A stretch of 44,623 nucleotides of DNA. Source: Bacteroidales bacterium UBA3844 (lineage in GTDB: Bacteria; Bacteroidota; Bacteroidia; Bacteroidales; Paludibacteraceae). A program made the position numbers and the translations under genes. The stretch spans positions 1-44,623 of the forward strand of contig DGHQ01000005.1 in assembly GCA_002392915.1 (NCBI GenBank). The letters run 5' to 3'. The notes beneath the pieces are model-generated. The model had not been told where the DNA came from and searched no databases. It saw only the letters and a program-made list of their open reading frames with translations. Shown here one piece after another: positions 41,406 to 44,623 of the stretch (positions are counted from its first letter, which is position 1; every line of letters starts with the position of its first letter).

Positions 41406-41971
41406 ATGGAATATAAATATACTCCAAAAACTAAAGAAGAATTGATTTCTGCGATCGAGAAAGAAATTGATCTTCAAGGCGACGATGCAGACCTAAATTG
41501 CATTGACACTTCTGCCATTACCGACATGAGTAATTTGTTTGGTCTTCGTTATGGTTTTTGCTGTTTTGAAGGAGATGTCTCAAAATGGAACGTAAGCAAA
41601 GTAACTGATATGTCTGGCATGTTCTTTGAAAACCAATATTTCAATGGAGATATATCCCAATTGGAGGACTCTAACGTGACGTCACCGACATGTCTCGTAT
41701 GTTTTATGCCAGTCATTTTACCGGAGATATTTCAAAGTGGAATGTCTCCAATGTGACAAATATGAGCCAAATGTTTCAACGAAGTTCGTTCAATGGAGAC
41801 ATATCGGATTGGAATGTTGGCAATGTTACAGACATGAACGAAATGTTTTCATGCAGTGATTTTGCTGGGGATATTTCAAAATTGGATGTGAAGAAAGTGA
41901 AATATAAGTTTGATATGCTTTTCGGTTGTGATTGCGACATTCCTGAATTGCATGAAAAGTCATTTATTTAG
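41406..41971 (+). pseudogene. DUF285 repeat gene, frameshifted
   Basis: Starts 4 nt after the previous stop with the same opening (MEYKYTPKTKEELISAIEKE). The frame breaks at about 41676-41686, where GTGACGTCAC holds five bases (GTCAC) beyond what the repeat pattern needs. The same repeats continue in another frame from 41690 (MSRMFYASHFTGDISKWNVS) to the stop at 41971. Removing the five bases restores one open frame. It is either a recent pseudogene or a sequencing/assembly error. Confidence 0.8.
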
Positions 41972-41979
41972 AACAAGTT

Positions 41980-43143
41980 ATGGAATACAAATACCACCCT
42001 AAAACTAAGAAGAGTCTTCTTAAAGCCATTGGAAACGAGATACGTATTCAGGGCAATGAAGCTGATTTGAACTGTATAGACACTTCTGCAATTACCGATA
42101 TGAGTGGATTGTTTGGATATGAAGTAGACAGAGATTACAACTTCCTTTGGAATGAATTCAACGGAGATATTTCCCAATGGGATGTCAGTAACGTAACGGA
42201 CATGTCATATATGTTTTTTGGCTGTATTTTCGATGGCGACATCTCACAATGGGATGTGAGCAGCGTCACAAATATGGAATGTATGTTCGGTTGCCCTAAA
42301 GACGAAGAATTTCTCTTAAATCCTTTTAATGGAGATATAAGCAGATGGAATGTAAGCAAGGTTACAAACATGCGTGAAATGTTCAAGAGAAGCAAGTTTA
42401 ACCGAGACTTGTCCAGATGGGATGTGAGTAACGTGACCGATATGTCTGGACTGTTCTGCTATTGCGATTTTAATGGAGATATATCCAAGTGGAACGTCTC
42501 CAATGTGGTAGATATGTCTGATTTATTCGGCAGTGATTTTAATGGTGACATTTCCAAGTGGGATGTGAGTAGCGTGACTAACATGTCTAGTATGTTTTCC
42601 TCTTGTACGTTTGACGGAGACATCTCAAATTGGAATGTTTCCAATGTAACGGACATGAGCTATATGTTTTGTGGTTCACTTTTCAACGGAGATATTTCCA
42701 AATGGGATGTAAGCAATGTGACTAATATGTCAGGCATGTTTAAGCAAAGTTTTTTTAGTGGTGACATTTCTAAATGGGATGTGTCCAATGTGACAGATAT
42801 GTCACAAATGTTTAGTTTTAGCGAATTCAACAGGGATATTTCCAAATGGAATGTATCCAATGTGAAGGACATGTGTTATATGTTCAGTAAAAGTATGTTT
42901 AATGAAGACATCTCAGACTGGAATGTTAGCAACGTAAGAAATATGGAAAGGATGTTTTCGTATTGCGACTTTAATGGAGATTTATCTAAGTGGAACGTGC
43001 GAAATGTAAGAATTATGGAAAACATGTTCGAAGGATCCAAATTTTTAGGAGACTTGTCTTCATGGAATGTAAATAAATTAGCACAAACGAAGGGCATGTT
43101 TGACTCATGTGGATGTTCTAAACCACGATGGTATAAAAAATAG
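41980..43143 (+). CDS. DUF285 (BspA-like) repeat protein
   Basis: 387 residues, one module: opening MEYKYHPKTKKSLLKAIGNE, then a NCIDTSAITDMSGLF motif and about twelve 24-25-residue repeats of the GDISKWDVSNVTNMSGMF kind, ending with a CGCSKPRWYKK cap. It has no signal peptide. It is the third of three tandem homologues; spacing after the frameshifted copy is 8 nt, so all may be one transcript. A terminator follows. Confidence 0.87.
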   Translation: MEYKYHPKTKKSLLKAIGNEIRIQGNEADLNCIDTSAITDMSGLFGYEVDRDYNFLWNEFNGDISQWDVSNVTDMSYMFFGCIFDGDISQWDVSSVTNMECMFGCPKDEEFLLNPFNGDISRWNVSKVTNMREMFKRSKFNRDLSRWDVSNVTDMSGLFCYCDFNGDISKWNVSNVVDMSDLFGSDFNGDISKWDVSSVTNMSSMFSSCTFDGDISNWNVSNVTDMSYMFCGSLFNGDISKWDVSNVTNMSGMFKQSFFSGDISKWDVSNVTDMSQMFSFSEFNRDISKWNVSNVKDMCYMFSKSMFNEDISDWNVSNVRNMERMFSYCDFNGDLSKWNVRNVRIMENMFEGSKFLGDLSSWNVNKLAQTKGMFDSCGCSKPRWYKK

Positions 43144-43159
43144 CGGAAAGAAACTGAAT

Positions 43160-43193
43160 AAGGCATGCTATAACGAACACTATAGTATGCCTT
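43160..43193 (+). terminator. Terminator-like hairpin after the DUF285 genes
   Basis: AAGGCATGCTATA (43160-43172) pairs with TATAGTATGCCTT (43181-43193) with one mismatch. The T-run is weak. A second stem, AAGAACCA (43421) with TGGTTCTT (43453) plus TCTTT, lies further on in the otherwise featureless 43144-43534 gap. Confidence 0.7.
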
Positions 43194-43534
43194 ATATTCA
43201 CACCAGAATGTATATCAGTTTGCATCAATATTTCTGATGCATCTCTCGAATTTTCTTATATATTCCATATTGAAAAGAGAATCTTTTGTATTCACCTATC
43301 GAAGCGGACTTCCAGAGTAAGTATATAATCCTATTCAAAGCGAATCAGAAATAAGTCAGAACATTATGAATCTCATTTTCTATATTCCTCTTGAGTTGAT
43401 AGGGTTCCGGTCGAATAAAGAAGAACCACCGTAAGAATCTCAGATCTCACAATGGTTCTTTCTTTAACAGATAAAACACTCTTTGACCTTTAATCTGCTA
43501 AAATATAACAGATGTCATGTTTCTTCAAATTCGT

Positions 43535-43831
43535 CTATTTTCTCATTGACTTTTCCCACCAAAGAGTAGGATCAACGAAAAAGCCGTGCTTACGACCTCG
43601 ATAGATTTTTGTCGTTGGATCATAGAATCCCCAAAACATTTTTCCATCTCCTCCGAGATCCCATGTAGAAGTTATCTCAATAGATTTGAATGGAAGTTTG
43701 TAAAACTTTCCCTGACTGATAAGAATTTTTGTCCTGCGACGAAAACGACGAGATGCATTCTTCTTACCTCTGTGTTGAGACTTGCAACAGCAGCAAGTGC
43801 CAGCAGGAAAGTGTTTGAATGAATGAGACAT
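43535..43831 (-). CDS. Conserved hypothetical small basic protein with a CCCC motif
   Basis: 98 residues from the ATG at 43831 (a GTG at 43855 is the alternative). The N-terminus is MSHSFKHFPAGTCCCCKSQ, followed by a very basic stretch (KNASRRFRRRTKILI), and then an aromatic-rich part (GKMFWGFYDPTTKIY). I recall similar small proteins in Bacteroidota but know no function. The four adjacent cysteines could bind metal. A minus-strand -7 box candidate (TAACTTTG) is at 43990-43997. Confidence 0.65.
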   Translation of the reverse strand: MSHSFKHFPAGTCCCCKSQHRGKKNASRRFRRRTKILISQGKFYKLPFKSIEITSTWDLGGDGKMFWGFYDPTTKIYRGRKHGFFVDPTLWWEKSMRK

Positions 43832-43989
43832 GCCAAAATAATGTTTATGAAGCACGTACGATACGTCCGTTGGCTTCGGTTGAACATTAACTGGCTGTAA
43901 GATTTTGATGCAACATATTCTTATGATGATTAAATTAAATTAGAAATGAATGTCATTATTATTCAAAGGTTTGCCCCAAAACTTGCCCG

Positions 43990-43997
43990 CAAAGTTA
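43990..43997 (-). promoter_or_regulatory. Putative -7 box (TAACTTTG), minus strand
   Basis: TAACTTTG on the minus strand fits TAnnTTTG and would give a leader of about 150 nt for the gene at 43831. The rest of the 43832-44203 gap holds only AT-rich sequence and the nqrF terminator. Confidence 0.4.
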
Positions 43998-44142
43998 CAA
44001 CTTTTTCTGAGATCATCTCATTTTTGCACTTATTATGATAATATAACGTGCTGAAATATTTATCTATAGGTCGAGAAATTGACAGGTGGAAGGTCAGACA
44101 ACATCTTTATCTTTCTTCTATGATTAAAAACTGGGCATAAAC

Positions 44143-44172
44143 AAAAAAACACTCGCTTTTGCAAACGAGTGT
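44143..44172 (-). terminator. Rho-independent terminator of the nqr genes
   Basis: ACACTCG (44149-44155) and CGAGTGT (44166-44172) pair; on the minus strand a run of seven T follows the stem. It ends nqrF transcription. Confidence 0.88.
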
Positions 44173-44203
44173 CTTTCTATTTAATAATCTTTGATTCCGA
44201 TTA

Positions 44204-44623
44204 TTATCCGCCGAAGTTATCGAAACGGATCATGTCGTCCTCGACACCTAGGCTGTGAAGCAAGTCAAGAACTGTCTTTGCCATCATTGGAGGTCCACAC
44301 AAGTAGTACTCACAATCCTCTGGATTCTCGTGCTGCTTCAAGTAGGTATCACCCATCACTGGAGCAACGAATCCTGGTGTGTACTTGATTCCTGCCGCAT
44401 CTGCCTTTGGATCTGGACGGTCCAAAGCCAAATGGAAATGGAAGTTAGGGAAATCCTTCTCAAGCTGCAAGAAGTCGTCAAGGAATGGAATCTCCTCAAG
44501 TGCACGTGCTCCGTAGAAGTAGTGCATTGGACGATTGCGGTCCTCATCTGAAATTCCGTGTCCCTTTAGCATATGCATGATCTGCGCGCGTAGAGGAGCC
44601 ATACCGGCACCACCACCTACCCA
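44204..44623 (-). CDS. nqrF: Na+-translocating NADH:quinone reductase subunit F, C-terminal part
   Basis: 139 residues of the C-terminal half; the 5' part lies beyond the window edge. VGGGAGMAPLRAQIMHML, FYGARALEEIPFLDDF and the end YYLCGPPMMAKTVLDLLHSL and DMIRFDNFGG are the NAD-binding domain of NqrF. NqrF takes electrons from NADH through FAD and a [2Fe-2S] cluster to the rest of the Na+ pump. It is the final gene of the nqr operon and ends at a clear terminator. Confidence 0.96.
   Translation of the reverse strand, partial: WVGGGAGMAPLRAQIMHMLKGHGISDEDRNRPMHYFYGARALEEIPFLDDFLQLEKDFPNFHFHLALDRPDPKADAAGIKYTPGFVAPVMGDTYLKQHENPEDCEYYLCGPPMMAKTVLDLLHSLGVEDDMIRFDNFGG

Noticed and set aside
39976..43166. 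Long minus-strand ORFs opposite the DUF285 genes
   Set aside because: They are antisense shadows of a strongly periodic coding sequence.

Overview
The window looks like a chromosomal segment of an anaerobic Bacteroidota (Bacteroidales/Prevotella-like). The evidence is promoters with the TAnnTTTG -7 box, a Na+-translocating NADH:quinone reductase gene (nqrF), a TonB receptor with a DUF4625-type lipoprotein, an AraC regulator with a membrane N-terminus, and DUF4143 ATPase and DUF285 (BspA-like) genes.

Layout. 1-2556: a CRISPR array of 34 identical 37-bp repeats plus one degenerate terminal repeat, with no cas genes in view; its distal end is framed by two perfect palindromes. 2750-5766: a probable metal-uptake operon (His/Cys-rich small protein, TonB receptor, His-tailed lipoprotein). 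6138-26401: a 20-kb cluster that is the centre of interest. It holds a NifB-like radical SAM protein, two NifX-like proteins, a NifH with every hallmark residue, a NifD/NifK-like pair, and a second NifD/NifK-like (NifE/NifN-like) pair. These are interleaved with sulfur amino-acid genes: three cysteine-synthase-family enzymes (one resembling cystathionine beta-synthase), a cystathionine gamma-lyase-type enzyme, a MalY/PatB C-S lyase, an LCM-family methyltransferase, an outer-membrane porin and a complete MetQ-MetN-MetI importer. 26402-28336: a repeat-rich stretch, a DUF4143 ATPase and a small secreted protein. 28664-34778: a zinc-ribbon-like protein, a strongly structured non-coding stretch, then a three-gene restriction operon (m5C methylase, McrB-like AAA+, McrC/LlaJI-like nuclease). 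34857-39270: Fic protein, AraC regulator, two small secreted proteins and dispersed repeats. 39767-43143: three tandem DUF285 genes, the middle one frameshifted. 43535 to the end: a small conserved protein and the 3' part of nqrF.

How the main cluster may work (inference). The nitrogenase-like genes carry what is needed to build a NifB-type cofactor (NifB, NifX, an E/N-like pair) and to use it (H, D, K). The D protein keeps both residues that would anchor such a cofactor (Cys275, His455). The sulfur-gene neighbours point away from N2 fixation and toward reductive cleavage of an organosulfur compound, as in the methylthio-alkane reductases (MarBHDK) of Rhodospirillum rubrum. The released thiol or sulfide would be captured by the PLP enzymes into cysteine or methionine. 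Regulation by sulfur amino acids is suggested by a 67-residue Met- and Cys-rich leader peptide before the cystathionine-synthase-like gene, an attenuator-like hairpin set before nifB and a structured 5' leader before malY. No database or phylogenetic search was possible, so the substrate remains a hypothesis.
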